This document shows, piece after piece, positions 12,964 through 22,296 of a DNA stretch of 64,000 bases (within the stretch, counting starts at the first letter, position 1; each line of letters opens with the position of its first letter). The notes below the pieces were generated by a model. It had not been told where the DNA came from. It did not search any database and saw nothing but the letters and a program-made list of their open reading frames with translations. The DNA comes from Tichowtungia aerotolerans (GTDB taxonomy: Bacteria > Verrucomicrobiota > Kiritimatiellia > Kiritimatiellales > Tichowtungiaceae), in assembly GCF_009905215.1 (NCBI RefSeq), contig NZ_CP047593.1, forward strand, positions 2,298,900 through 2,362,899, read 5' to 3'. The position numbers were made by a program, and so were the translations under genes.

Positions 12964-13817
12964 GTGAACCCATCCAAAATCGTTACGAGTTTGTTTTGCT
13001 GTTTGATGTGAAAAACGGAAACCCCAACGGCGATCCCGATGGCGGAAACCTGCCGCGCATCGACCCGGAAACCGGACATGGGATTACCACTGATGTCTGC
13101 ATTAAGCGCAAGGTGCGCAACTATGTTGAACTCACCAAAGAGGATCAGGCTCCCTTCAATATCTATGTAAAGGAAAAGGGGATTCTCACCGAACGACGCA
13201 GCCCCGCCTATGATGCGGTAGCAGATGTGAAGGATAAATCGGAAAAGATCAGTCAGGCGCGTGCTTGGATGTGTAAGAACTTTTTCGATGTTCGAACATT
13301 TGGTGCGGTGATGAGCGCCAAGGAAAATAATTGCGGTCAGGTGCGCGGTCCGGTTCAGTTTGCTTTCTCTCAGAGTATTGATCCGGTTGTTCCGCTGGAA
13401 GCAAGCATTACCCGCATGGCTGTTGAAACACGGAAAGAAGCGGATGCTCAAGACGGAGATAACCGTACGATGGGCCGCAAAACATATGTTCCTTACGGCT
13501 TGTACCGAATCCACGGGTTCATTTCCGCGCCGCTGGCAAAACAGACCGGATTCTCCGAAGACGACTTGGAGCTGTTCTGGGAAGCGCTACTCAATATGTT
13601 CGACCACGACCGCTCTGCCGCGCGCGGCGAAATGGCTCCCCAAAAACTCATTGTGTTTAAGCACGCATCCGAACTCGGGAATGCCCCGGCGCAGAAGCTG
13701 TTCAATCTGGTGAAAGTGGCGAAAAACTGCGGCGAAAAACCGCCGCGTTCTTTCGCCGATTACACCATGGAAATCGGCGATGCGCCGGATGGCGTCAAAT
13801 TGATCGAGATGCTGTAA
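12960..13817 (+). CDS. cas7: Cas7c (Csd2), Cascade backbone subunit
   Basis: RAMP protein that polymerises along the crRNA spacer. The 285-residue product carries the Csd2 N-terminal signature [19 protein letters not shown] (glycine-rich loop) and [16 protein letters not shown]. It also has [41 protein letters not shown] and a C-terminus ending [16 protein letters not shown]. The start overlaps the cas8c stop (ATGA). Thirteen bases separate it from the next gene, which is not a known cas gene. Confidence 0.96.
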
Positions 13818-13830
13818 GGAGAGGTTTGAA

Positions 13831-14478
13831 ATGCCGGAGGGGTTTATTCCCAAGCATGGCGGCTACCGGAAGCTGAAGAGCTTCCAGGTGGCGCAACTGG
13901 CGTTTGATGTGACGGTGCGGTTGGTGGAGAAATACATCGACCGCTTCAGTCGCACGCGCGACCAGATGGTGCAGGCGGGGCGCTCCGGTGTTCAGAATAT
14001 CGCGGAGGCTTCGCAGGCCTCCGGAACCTCGAAGGAGACAGAACTCAAGCTGACCAATGTTGCGCGCGCGAGCCTGGAAGAGCTGCGTCTCGACGATGAG
14101 GATTTTCTGCGACAACGGAGGCTGGCAATTTGGGAGCAGGGCCATCCGCTTCGGCAGGAGCTGGTCGATCGACGGTGTACAACTGCTGATGAGGTAGCGC
14201 AATGGGTGCGGGAGAGCTCAATAAGGTCTCTTGGACAATGTGGGCTCGGTGGACAGGATGGGGCGGATCAGGCTGCGTCCAGAACGTCCATGTTGTCCAC
14301 GAAACTCTACCCTGAATTCTCGGCAAATGCGGCGTTAGTGCTGGTCAATGTGGCTTGTGCTTTGCTGTCGCGCCAGCTGCAGACGTTGGAGAAAGCTTTT
14401 CTGAAAGAAGGCGGCCTGCGCGAGCGTATGACCCGCGCGAGGATTGCAGCGCGGGACGAACAGAGGAGGCGGCGATGA
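13831..14478 (+). CDS. Four-helix-bundle protein with 'suffix' domain, embedded in the cas operon
   Basis: Product of 215 residues with two recognisable parts. Residues about 8-95 resemble the S23/IVP four-helix-bundle family: GYRKLKSFQVAQLAFDV; DRFSRTRDQMVQAGRSGVQN; then IAEASQASGTSKETELKLTN. The C-terminal 50 residues (LLSRQLQTLEKAFLKEGGLR...ERMTRARIAARDE) match the 'suffix' domain I recall in TIGR04258-type proteins. The part between (about 130-170) is low-similarity linker whose DNA holds degenerate TGGAC/GTCCA repeats. AAGGAGAG precedes the ATG. Its stop overlaps the cas4 start (ATGA), so it is expressed with the cas genes. Function is unknown. It could be a passenger insertion or an accessory adaptation factor; the coupling favours co-expression but does not prove a role. 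Confidence 0.85.
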   Translation: MPEGFIPKHGGYRKLKSFQVAQLAFDVTVRLVEKYIDRFSRTRDQMVQAGRSGVQNIAEASQASGTSKETELKLTNVARASLEELRLDDEDFLRQRRLAIWEQGHPLRQELVDRRCTTADEVAQWVRESSIRSLGQCGLGGQDGADQAASRTSMLSTKLYPEFSANAALVLVNVACALLSRQLQTLEKAFLKEGGLRERMTRARIAARDEQRRRR

Positions 14479-15095
14479 GTTTTTCCGATTCCGATCTTCT
14501 TCCGCTTTCCGCGCTGCAGCATTACATCTACTGTCCGCGCCAGTGCGCGTTGATTCATCTGGAGCAGCAGTGGACGGAAAACCGCTTCACCGCCGAGGGC
14601 CGGGCGCAGCACGACCGGGTCGACCGCCCCGAACATGAAACGCGCGACGGCATCCGTTATGAATACGCCGTCTTGCTGCGTTCGCTTCGACTGGGGCTGA
14701 TCGGCAAGGCCGACGTGGTGGAGTTTCACGACGATAAGGTTTTCCCGGTCGAGCACAAGCGCGGTCGGCCCAAGCCGACGCATTGTGATCTCGTGCAGCT
14801 GTGCGCCCAGGCGCTCTGCCTCGAGGAAATTCTTGGGGTGAAGATTCCGGACGGGGCCGTCTTTTACGGCCAGCCGCGGCGGCGTCAAGCCGTCGCGTTT
14901 ACGCCGCAGTTGCGCTCCGAAACCGAGCAGGCCACCGCCGCGTTGCACGAAATGCTCCGCTCCGGAAAAACGCCTCCCGCCGAATACGACAAAAAGAAAT
15001 GCAATGCCTGCTCGCTGCTCGAAACCTGCATGCCGAAAAAACGGCGCGCCGTGTCTGATTATCTACAGGAGGCCTTACGTGAAAAAGCACCTTAA
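14475..15095 (+). CDS. cas4: Cas4 exonuclease (type I-C)
   Basis: RecB-like iron-sulfur nuclease that trims prespacers and selects PAM and orientation with Cas1-Cas2. The 206 residues start with the conserved ALQHYIYCPRQCALIHLE, which holds the first cluster cysteine. The RecB nuclease motifs GKADVVEFHD and FPVEHKRGRPK follow, then a C-terminal CNACSLLETCMP supplying the other three cysteines. The ATG at 14475 overlaps the preceding stop; the frame is open upstream, but that extension lies inside the previous gene and lacks similarity. The 3' end overlaps cas1 by 17 bases. Confidence 0.95.
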   Translation: MSFSDSDLLPLSALQHYIYCPRQCALIHLEQQWTENRFTAEGRAQHDRVDRPEHETRDGIRYEYAVLLRSLRLGLIGKADVVEFHDDKVFPVEHKRGRPKPTHCDLVQLCAQALCLEEILGVKIPDGAVFYGQPRRRQAVAFTPQLRSETEQATAALHEMLRSGKTPPAEYDKKKCNACSLLETCMPKKRRAVSDYLQEALREKAP

Positions 15096-16101
15096 TACGC
15101 TCTACGTCACCACGCAGAAAGCCTATCTCCACAAAGAGGGACAGTCCGTTGTGGTTAACGTCGAACAGGAAAGCAAACTGCGCGTGCCCATTCATACGCT
15201 CGACGGTATTGTCTGTTTCGGCGTCGTCTCCATGAGTCCGTTCCTGATGCACCATTGCGCTGAGAACAATGTCGCAGTTTCATTCCTCTCTGAATACGGC
15301 AAATTCCTCGCGCGCATCCAGGGGCCGGTCTCCGGCAACGTCCTGCTGCGACGCGAGCAGTACCGCGTGGCCGACCGGTCCGCCGCCGCATCCGCCATCG
15401 CCCGCAACATTCTCCTCGGCAAAATCGCCAACGCCCGCGCCGTCCTGCGCCGCGCCCTGCGCGACCACGGCGAGCAGCCCGCTCTGAAAACCGCCGAGAA
15501 CCGCCTGAGCCAATACCTCCGCCGCCTGCAGCAGCCCATGCCCATCGAAGAGCTGCGCGGCAACGAAGGCGAAGCCGCCGCCTCCTATTTCGCCGCCTTC
15601 CCGCAGCTTATCACGGTGAAAGACGCCGCCTTTTCCTTTCGCGGACGCAACCGCCGCCCGCCAACCGACCCCGTGAACGCCATGCTGTCCTTCGCATACA
15701 CACTGCTCGTGCACGACTGTCGTTCCGCGCTCGAAGGCGTCGGGCTCGACCCCTGCGTCGGCTATCTGCACGCCGACCGCCCCGGACGGCCCAGCCTGGC
15801 ACTCGACCTGATGGAGGAGTTCCGTGCCTTACTTGCCGACCGTCTCGTACTTTCGCTCATCAACCGCCGCCAGATCCAGCCCGGCGATTTCAACGATTCC
15901 GCCGGCGGGGCCGTCTCCATGACCGATGCCGCCCGCAAAACCCTTCTCGCCGCATGGCAGAAACGCAAGCAGGAAGAGATCATTCATCCCTACCTCGAAG
16001 AAAAATGTAAAATCGGCCTGCTGCCTCATCTGCAGGCCCAGTTGCTCGCCCGCCACCTGCGAGGCGACCTCGACGCCTATCCGCCCTTCATCTGGAAATA
16101 G
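15079..16101 (+). CDS. cas1: Cas1 integrase (type I-C)
   Basis: Metal-dependent integrase that inserts new spacers at the leader-proximal repeat together with Cas2. I chose the GTG at 15079: AGGAGG lies seven bases upstream and the product (340 residues) then begins KKHLNTLYVTTQKAYLHKEG, as is usual for I-C Cas1. Catalytic residues are visible in the C-terminal helical domain: the glutamate in FPVNAML-like context (DPVNAMLSFAYTLLVHDCRS) and His/Asp/Glu in VGYLHADRPGRPSLALDLME. The gene is GC-rich relative to cas8c/cas7. Cas2 follows after 14 bases. Confidence 0.95.
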   Translation: MKKHLNTLYVTTQKAYLHKEGQSVVVNVEQESKLRVPIHTLDGIVCFGVVSMSPFLMHHCAENNVAVSFLSEYGKFLARIQGPVSGNVLLRREQYRVADRSAAASAIARNILLGKIANARAVLRRALRDHGEQPALKTAENRLSQYLRRLQQPMPIEELRGNEGEAAASYFAAFPQLITVKDAAFSFRGRNRRPPTDPVNAMLSFAYTLLVHDCRSALEGVGLDPCVGYLHADRPGRPSLALDLMEEFRALLADRLVLSLINRRQIQPGDFNDSAGGAVSMTDAARKTLLAAWQKRKQEEIIHPYLEEKCKIGLLPHLQAQLLARHLRGDLDAYPPFIWK

Positions 16102-16115
16102 ACAGGAGATTCATC

Positions 16116-16409
16116 ATGCTCGTCCTCGTCAGCTACGACGTATCAACCATCAGCAAACCCGGACGCCGTCGCCTCGCACGCATTGCCAAAACCTGCCTCA
16201 ACTACGGCCAGCGCGTCCAGAATTCCGTCTTCGAGTGCCTCGTCGATTCCGCCCAATGGACCGCTCTGCGCACCGAGCTCCTACGTCTCTATAACCCGGA
16301 CGAAGATTCCCTGCGCTTTTACTTTCTCGGTAAAAACTGGGAACAAAAACTCGAGCACCATGGAACGAAAGACACGCCGAACCTCGAAAATGATTTGCTG
16401 ATCATTTGA
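16116..16409 (+). CDS. cas2: Cas2 adaptation protein
   Basis: Small ferredoxin-fold protein (97 residues) that bridges two Cas1 dimers in the spacer-integration complex. It starts MLVLVSYDVSTISKPGRRRL with the conserved strand-1 aspartate. It continues NYGQRVQNSVFECLVDSAQW and ends with RFYFLGKNWEQKLEHHG and a short tail. This is the expected I-C Cas2 length and order. It is the last cas gene; the CRISPR leader follows directly. Confidence 0.96.
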   Translation: MLVLVSYDVSTISKPGRRRLARIAKTCLNYGQRVQNSVFECLVDSAQWTALRTELLRLYNPDEDSLRFYFLGKNWEQKLEHHGTKDTPNLENDLLII

Positions 16410-16589
16410 TCGCGCGAACCTCCAGTCCCCGGTAAAACCCCGGCCGGTTCGCGCAACCCGTATACGGCTGAAAATAAAGGCCCACCTTTAATTGATCTTT
16501 GAAAATCGAATAGTCCATAGGGCGACGAATCGACAGTTCGCGCAAACTGTCCCATTGACAGCGCCAGATCAGACACTTACAAAAATACA
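16410..16589 (+). promoter_or_regulatory. CRISPR leader
   Basis: The 180 bases between cas2 and the first repeat have no gene. The sequence has an AT-richer middle (TGAAAATAAAGGCCCACC; TTTAATTGATCTTTGAAAAT) and short GTTCGCGC/CGCGCGAAC inverted pieces near both ends. The position upstream of perfect repeats, with the degenerate repeat at the far end, marks it as the leader and site of new spacer insertion; it should contain the array promoter. Confidence 0.8.
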
Positions 16590-18454
16590 GTCGCCCGCCA
16601 CGCGCGGGCGTGGATTGAAACGTACCATCAGGCGTTAAGGTCTCGGCTGTAAGGTCGCCCGCCACGCGCGGGCGTGGATTGAAACAGAATAGCAGAACCG
16701 GCAACCGCCTCCTGTCTCGTCGCCCGCCACGCGCGGGCGTGGATTGAAACACCTCCACCAGCTGATGCTGCTCGCCGTCAAATAGTCGCCCGCCACGCGC
16801 GGGCGTGGATTGAAACGTGGTTAACCGTTCCCGCCTTCCAGGAACTCGAGTCGCCCGCCACGCGCGGGCGTGGATTGAAACAGAGGAGACGATTCGGACT
16901 TTGCTGATTTGCGGAGTCGCCCGCCACGCGCGGGCGTGGATTGAAACATTGATAACCCGGTTCTCACCACCGGCAGAAAGTCGCCCGCCACGCGCGGGCG
17001 TGGATTGAAACACGACTGGCCGTGAAGGAAGAGTGCAAATTAAGCGTCGCCCGCCACGCGCGGGCGTGGATTGAAACAACAAAGTCGCGGCGTACTGCAC
17101 TGGCCGGACGGTCGCCCGCCACGCGCGGGCGTGGATTGAAACTGCTGAATCCGATGCTCGAGAAGCACTTGCTCAGGTCGCCCGCCACGCGCGGGCGTGG
17201 ATTGAAACATGATGGGCGGTGCAACGACCGGCAGCCTTAATAGTCGCCCGCCACGCGCGGGCGTGGATTGAAACCCGTCAGTTTGTTGGCAGTTTCCGGA
17301 AGCGCCTCGTCGCCCGCCACGCGCGGGCGTGGATTGAAACCTGATCCTTGATTCCGTTGAATATCACCCGGAAAGTCGCCCGCCACGCGCGGGCGTGGAT
17401 TGAAACCTGCGGGCCGAACTGCTGATTAATCAGAGACAGGTCGCCCGCCACGCGCGGGCGTGGATTGAAACCTTGAAGCCTTGCTTTTCGCCGGTATGGG
17501 ATTAGTCGCCCGCCACGCGCGGGCGTGGATTGAAACGTGTGCAGCGTCAGCAGGTTGCCGCTGCCGTCATGTCGCCCGCCACGCGCGGGCGTGGATTGAA
17601 ACGAGTTCGCGGCAGTGATGCTGAAGAAATTCGATCGTCGCCCGCCACGCGCGGGCGTGGATTGAAACTCGATGGCCTGCGCACAGGTGATATCCGTTTC
17701 CTGTCGCCCGCCACGCGCGGGCGTGGATTGAAACGGCTATCAAGAGCGTTGGGCCGAGTACCGTTATGTCGCCCGCCACGCGCGGGCGTGGATTGAAACA
17801 AGTCAGTCAACAAGCAAGCCTTAGCGGACCTTAGTCGCCCGCCACGCGCGGGCGTGGATTGAAACATCTTGGATGCTGATAAGAGTTCTTTGCGCATCGT
17901 CGCCCGCCACGCGCGGGCGTGGATTGAAACCGGCTCAGGCTCGAACGTAGAGCAGCTCATCACGTCGCCCGCCACGCGCGGGCGTGGATTGAAACTCACC
18001 CCTGGATGTATCCAACCGGCACCAGGTGGTCGCCCGCCACGCGCGGGCGTGGATTGAAACTGGTCGATCTTGCGGCCGGCAGTGTCGTTATCGCGTCGCC
18101 CGCCACGCGCGGGCGTGGATTGAAACATTACACCCTCCGTATCAGATCAATTAACTTAAAGTCGCCCGCCACGCGCGGGCGTGGATTGAAACTCAAGCAA
18201 AAGTAGAGGTCAGTTTACAGCCAGTCGTCGCCCGCCACGCGCGGGCGTGGATTGAAACATGTCCGCCACTTATTACGAAGGTCAACGGCTCGTCGCCCGC
18301 CACGCGCGGGCGTGGATTGAAACGGCTATCAAGAGCGTTGGGCCGAGTACCGTTATGTCGCCCGCCACGCGCGGGCGTGGATTGAAACAGCTACTGCGAG
18401 TGGATCTGCTCCGTTTGGTGAAGTCGCCCGCCACGCGCGGGCGTGGATTGACAT
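16590..18454 (+). CRISPR. Type I-C CRISPR array, 29 repeats, 28 spacers
   Basis: The repeat is 32 bases, beginning GTCGCCCGCCACG and ending GTGGATTGAAAC. Its CGCCCGC/GCGGGCG arms form the hairpin that Cas5c cleaves. Repeats start at 16590, 16654, 16719, 16785, 16850, 16916, 16980, 17046, 17111, 17177, 17243, 17309, 17375, 17440, 17505, 17571, 17637, 17703, 17768, 17834, 17899, 17964, 18029, 18095, 18161, 18227, 18292, 18357 and 18423. The first 28 look identical. The last ends GATTGACAT instead of GATTGAAAC, so the array reads away from cas2, with the oldest spacer near 18.4 kb. Spacers are 32-34 bases. Spacers 18 (17735-17767) and 27 (18324-18356) are identical. Targets cannot be assigned without a search. 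Confidence 0.98.
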
Positions 18455-18633
18455 TGTTTGAAATCAGAAACAGCGGACTGCGGCTTTGGTGCTCGTCCTG
18501 CGTTTTTTGGAAACAACGGGTTTTGGGGTGATTAATTTGAGACTGGATGTTTATCATATTATTTATTTAAAAGCATCTTTCTTTGAAAGTTAAATCTGGT
18601 AGTATTGTCAATCATCGTGGAACGGAGGGTGTG

Positions 18634-18999
18634 ATGGCAGATATTCTTGTGGTTGATGATGAGCTGGACATGATTATGATGCTTAAGGCAGCTCTGGAGA
18701 GGCAGGGACACTCCGTGATTACGGCGTCCAATGGTGTCGAGGCATTGGGGGTGCTGCAGGAACGCGACGTCCATCTTGTTGTTACGGACATGCATATGCC
18801 GGAGTTGGACGGTTTTGATTTGATTCCTGCCGTGCTGGAGCAGTTTCCCGGACAGAGAATTCTTGCGATGTCCGGTGTCGGGCAGTGGGAGCCCAAGGAT
18901 AATCTGAACGTTGCCCGGGATCTGGGGGCTGTTTGCTGTGTTGAAAAGCCTTTCAACCTGGATGATTTTTACGGATGTGTGGAAGAGCTTGTGGGCTGA
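18634..18999 (+). CDS. Stand-alone receiver-domain response regulator
   Basis: A single CheY-like receiver domain of 121 residues without output domain. The acidic pair is in ILVVDDE (Asp 8/9), the phosphoacceptor in VVTDMHMPELDG (Asp 52), a Ser in the Thr position (AMSG, Ser 80) and the conserved lysine in VEKPF (Lys 105). The start is the ATG at 18634, with GGAGGG seven bases upstream; an in-frame upstream ATG at 18583 would add 17 unlike residues. No cognate kinase is adjacent. It may serve a phosphorelay elsewhere, possibly the chemosensory operon ten kilobases away, but that is speculation. Confidence 0.88.
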   Translation: MADILVVDDELDMIMMLKAALERQGHSVITASNGVEALGVLQERDVHLVVTDMHMPELDGFDLIPAVLEQFPGQRILAMSGVGQWEPKDNLNVARDLGAVCCVEKPFNLDDFYGCVEELVG

Positions 19000-19020
19000 G
19001 ATCAGGAACGAAAGGTTTGA

Positions 19021-19407
19021 TTAATTCAGCAGCCAGGCCAGTGCCTGTGAGCGGTCGGTAAAAGCTCGAACTTCAAACGGTAAAAATGCCGCCTCGGCGC
19101 AGTACAGTTCCGCTTTGGCTTTTTGGAATTCATCAGCTGTCAGAATGGCGCTTCTGCAACCCTCTTTGATTGCACTTCGGATCAGCAGGTTCATGACTCC
19201 TTGAGCCAGCCTTGGAAAGGAGTGCAGCGGAAAATCCACATTCTTATCAAACACCCACAGATCGGGTTTTTCCTTTTTGGGGTCGGCCCTGTGCAATCGG
19301 TAAATGATTTCCAGGAAGTCCCATGGGGAAAGTTTTCCAGAAGCATGCACTTCAGCATAGTTTTCTTTTTGTACAATCTTGTATGTCGATGCTGAAGCGG
19401 TGTGCAT
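19021..19407 (-). CDS. Hypothetical protein, possibly SpoIIAA/STAS-like
   Basis: A 128-residue soluble protein I cannot name with certainty. It has alternating strand/helix stretches (YKIVQKENYAEVHASGKLSP; DFLEIIYRLHRADPKK; PDLWVFDKNVDFPL; CRSAILTADEFQKAKAE). The C-terminus FEVRAFTDRSQALAWLLN is reminiscent of SpoIIAA-like/STAS proteins, whose last helix commonly reads 'R.F.d...A..WL'. Its ATG directly follows the stop of the M16C peptidase gene on the same strand (TAA-ATG abutting), so the two are probably one operon. No export signal is seen. Confidence 0.6.
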   Translation of the reverse strand: MHTASASTYKIVQKENYAEVHASGKLSPWDFLEIIYRLHRADPKKEKPDLWVFDKNVDFPLHSFPRLAQGVMNLLIRSAIKEGCRSAILTADEFQKAKAELYCAEAAFLPFEVRAFTDRSQALAWLLN

Positions 19408-22296
19408 TTACAGGACTTTCAGATGACGCTCAAAGGGCACGTTGGAGAGTTCAATGGACTCTTTGGAGCCCAGCACGGCGGTAACGGCATCGTGCATATC
19501 GAGAAACTCACCAAACTGCCGGAAGTGTTCGACCGTTGTGGCCAGAATTTCGTTGCGGCGCTGCTGGCGTTTTTCGTCGGTGATTCCGGTGAGCCAGCGC
19601 AGGGTGTCGCAGTATCCTTTGGCATCGGGCAGTCGGTAGGTGTCGATTCCGCCGATGGCTCCGATCAGTGCACGGCTCAGCTCGTCCTGATCAATATCCA
19701 GATTTTTGAGAAACTCTCCGGTCTGGGCGTAAACTTCGAGCGTGTCGGCCAGATTCGGGTCGCGATAGGAGGCAAAGGCAAAGACGCCGCAACAGGGTTC
19801 AAACGTACACAGCGCGCCATAAGCGCCTCCCTGAACGCGGATCTTTTCCCACAGCCAGGCGGTGCGCAGATATTTGGTAACCACCAGCGCTGAACCGTCG
19901 TGCTGGTAGTGGTTGTCGAACAGATTGATTGCGCTGCCGACATAGTTGACGCGAGAGGGCGCCGTAAGGGCCTCGGACTTTGGGAGATCGGCTTTAAATG
20001 CCCAGGGGTTGGAAAGATTGTTTCCCATGGTTGGAAAAGCACACAGGAATTTTTCCAGGGATTGGAAAATCACGGCCCGGTCCCGGTTGTCTGCGGTCAC
20101 GTTAACGACCAGTCCGCCGGCCAGCATCTTTTTCAGGATGGTTTCGATTCGTTCAAGAATCGCGGCCCATTCGTCATCCACGCGCTGTTCGATCTCGCGG
20201 TGAAAAAAGAGAGCATCAATGCCGCCCATGGCTTCCGCGGCGCGGGAGGCCTCGTGATAATGCGCTTTCAGGCGGGAGAGAACGGCGGTGTGGCCGTTGG
20301 GGACCAGTCCGCTTTCCATTTCCGCTTTCTGCTCCAGCAGGACTTCCTTGAAACGCTTGATGTTGTCGAACGCCGGCAGGAAGAGGATATCGCTGATGAT
20401 CGAAAACAGATCTTCAATCCGGTTGGCCATGCACTTCCCGCGCAGGAAGAGACGACTGACGCTTTCCGGGGATTGTTCCGGAACCGCATGAACCGGCGCA
20501 GCATAAATTCCGCCGGTTTTTCGGGCAATGCGCTGCGAGAGGGAGGCAAAGCTTTCTTTCTGGGTGCCCATTTCCAAAAGCATGCTTCCGAGCAGGGAAA
20601 CCCACGGCAGGTCGTCGGTGTCGAGCACATGAAGGTCCAGCCCGATATCGATGTAGGCGATGCCGCCGGTGAACAGGTCGTGAAAAAGGACCGTGGCGTT
20701 GTCGAAGGTTTCGATTTCGCGCGGAATGACGCGCACCTCTTTGCGCAGGTCGTTGCGGCACAGCAGCGGGATCGTTTTGATGGCGGCCGGGCTGTCGGGA
20801 GCTTTCTGCATGTCGAGCAGGCGTTCGGCGGCTGTCATGGTGCGTTTGATTTCGTCGGGAATCATCGCATCCTTTACGGCCTGCATTACGGCGGCATCTT
20901 CAGCATCTTCGCGCTCGGCCTTAAAGGCGTCCGGGATGAGCCGGACAACAGAGCGGTGCGGGTTTTTCAGCAGGGAGTTTTCGATGAGCTCTTCAAAATA
21001 GCGCGGGTTGTCGGCCAGTGCCTGTTTCAGGCCGGCCAGCGGTTTTTCGTAGGCGGCGAGCACCAGCGGATCCCAGTCGTACAGCCAGGTTTCGAGCATG
21101 GTGAGCATGACGGAGAGCCCCTGCGGGCAGGAACCGCGGTTGTTTTCGCGCAGGTCGAATTCGAAGGAGTTGAGCGCGGCGTCGATGTCGCCGGGATCAA
21201 TGCCGTCCTGAACCAGTTTTTCCAGGGTTTGAAAAATCAGTTTTTCCACCTTGCCAAGGTTTGGAGTGTCGACTCCTTTCATGCCGATGGAATAGGCAGG
21301 CTGGCGCAGATGGGTTTCGAGGCCGAAGCCCGCGATGTCCTCGCCGAGGCCGGATTCGATGAGCGCCTTGCGAAGCGGCGAACCGGAGGTTCCGGTGAGG
21401 ATGTGGTCGAGCACGGTGAGCGCAAAGTGAAGGGATCCTTCGGGCAGTGCCCAGTTGACAGTCACGAAGGCTTTGGAGTCTTCATCGCCGGCGGCGAAGG
21501 TTTCCTTGATCAGGGCCGGTTTTTTAAAAGAGGGCTGCAGTGGAATGGAGGAGTCCGGCGGATTTTCCAGGGATTGAAAACCGCCGAGGTATTCTTCGAG
21601 AATTTCGAGCCGTTTGGCGGGGTCGTCGTTGCCGTAAAAGAAAATGCGGGCGTTGGAGGGGTGATACCACGTTTCGTGGAATTCGCGGAATTCGCCGTAG
21701 GTGAGAGTCGGGATCACCGAGGGGTTGCCGCCGGAGTCGAGGCTGTAGGTGGTGTCCGGGAAAAGGCTTTGCTGGGAGCGTTCAAGCAGCAGGCTGTCGG
21801 GGGACGAATAGGCCCCTTTCATTTCGTTGTAGACAACGCCCTTGCAGGTGAGGGGTGCGTCCGGGCCTTCCAGCTCGTAGTGCCAGCCTTCCTGCCGGAA
21901 GAAGGCCGGGGTGATGCGCGGGAAGAAAACGGCGTCCAGATAGACGTCGACGAGATTGTAGAAGTCCTGCACGTTCTGGCTGGCGACCGGGTAGACCGTT
22001 TTGTCGGGGTAGGTCATCGCGTTCAGAAAGGTCTGAAGGGAACCCTTGAGAAGCTGAACGAACGGGTCTTTCAGAGGGTACTTGCGGGACCCGCACAGGA
22101 CGGTGTGTTCAAGAATGTGGGCGACGCCGGTGGAGTCGGAGGGGGGAGTGCGAAAGGTAATCCCGAACACCTTGTTGTTGTCGTTGTTCTCTACCGAGAT
22201 GTATTCCGCTCCGGTCGGTTCGTGGCGATATTCTTTTACGATGCCGTTGAGTTCGGCGACGGCGGTTTCACGAATCAATTTGAACTGGGTTTCCAT
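19408..22296 (-). CDS. M16C family zinc metallopeptidase (presequence-protease-like)
   Basis: Large peptidase (962 residues) of the PreP/Cym1/insulinase M16C group that degrades peptides inside a closing chamber. The inverted zinc motif is in VAHILEHTVLCGSRKYPLKD (HxxEH). It continues LLKGSLQTFLNAMTYPDKTV and QNVQDFYNLVDVYLDAVFFP, and the downstream zinc-ligand glutamate region is GVVYNEMKGAYSSPDSLL. Four M16-type lobes fit the length. The ATG at 22296 is preferred over a TTG nine bases upstream. No signal peptide is visible, so it is probably cytoplasmic. The gene contains several near-matches to the TTCCAA palindrome that read FQSLE or FQTLE on the coding strand. A long open frame on the opposite strand is a composition artefact. 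Confidence 0.92.
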   Translation of the reverse strand: METQFKLIRETAVAELNGIVKEYRHEPTGAEYISVENNDNNKVFGITFRTPPSDSTGVAHILEHTVLCGSRKYPLKDPFVQLLKGSLQTFLNAMTYPDKTVYPVASQNVQDFYNLVDVYLDAVFFPRITPAFFRQEGWHYELEGPDAPLTCKGVVYNEMKGAYSSPDSLLLERSQQSLFPDTTYSLDSGGNPSVIPTLTYGEFREFHETWYHPSNARIFFYGNDDPAKRLEILEEYLGGFQSLENPPDSSIPLQPSFKKPALIKETFAAGDEDSKAFVTVNWALPEGSLHFALTVLDHILTGTSGSPLRKALIESGLGEDIAGFGLETHLRQPAYSIGMKGVDTPNLGKVEKLIFQTLEKLVQDGIDPGDIDAALNSFEFDLRENNRGSCPQGLSVMLTMLETWLYDWDPLVLAAYEKPLAGLKQALADNPRYFEELIENSLLKNPHRSVVRLIPDAFKAEREDAEDAAVMQAVKDAMIPDEIKRTMTAAERLLDMQKAPDSPAAIKTIPLLCRNDLRKEVRVIPREIETFDNATVLFHDLFTGGIAYIDIGLDLHVLDTDDLPWVSLLGSMLLEMGTQKESFASLSQRIARKTGGIYAAPVHAVPEQSPESVSRLFLRGKCMANRIEDLFSIISDILFLPAFDNIKRFKEVLLEQKAEMESGLVPNGHTAVLSRLKAHYHEASRAAEAMGGIDALFFHREIEQRVDDEWAAILERIETILKKMLAGGLVVNVTADNRDRAVIFQSLEKFLCAFPTMGNNLSNPWAFKADLPKSEALTAPSRVNYVGSAINLFDNHYQHDGSALVVTKYLRTAWLWEKIRVQGGAYGALCTFEPCCGVFAFASYRDPNLADTLEVYAQTGEFLKNLDIDQDELSRALIGAIGGIDTYRLPDAKGYCDTLRWLTGITDEKRQQRRNEILATTVEHFRQFGEFLDMHDAVTAVLGSKESIELSNVPFERHLKVL

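Noticed and set aside
16402-18531. Several open frames with repeated 'SPATRGRGLK' or 'FNPRPRVAGD' segments
   Set aside because: They are translations of the CRISPR repeat, not proteins.
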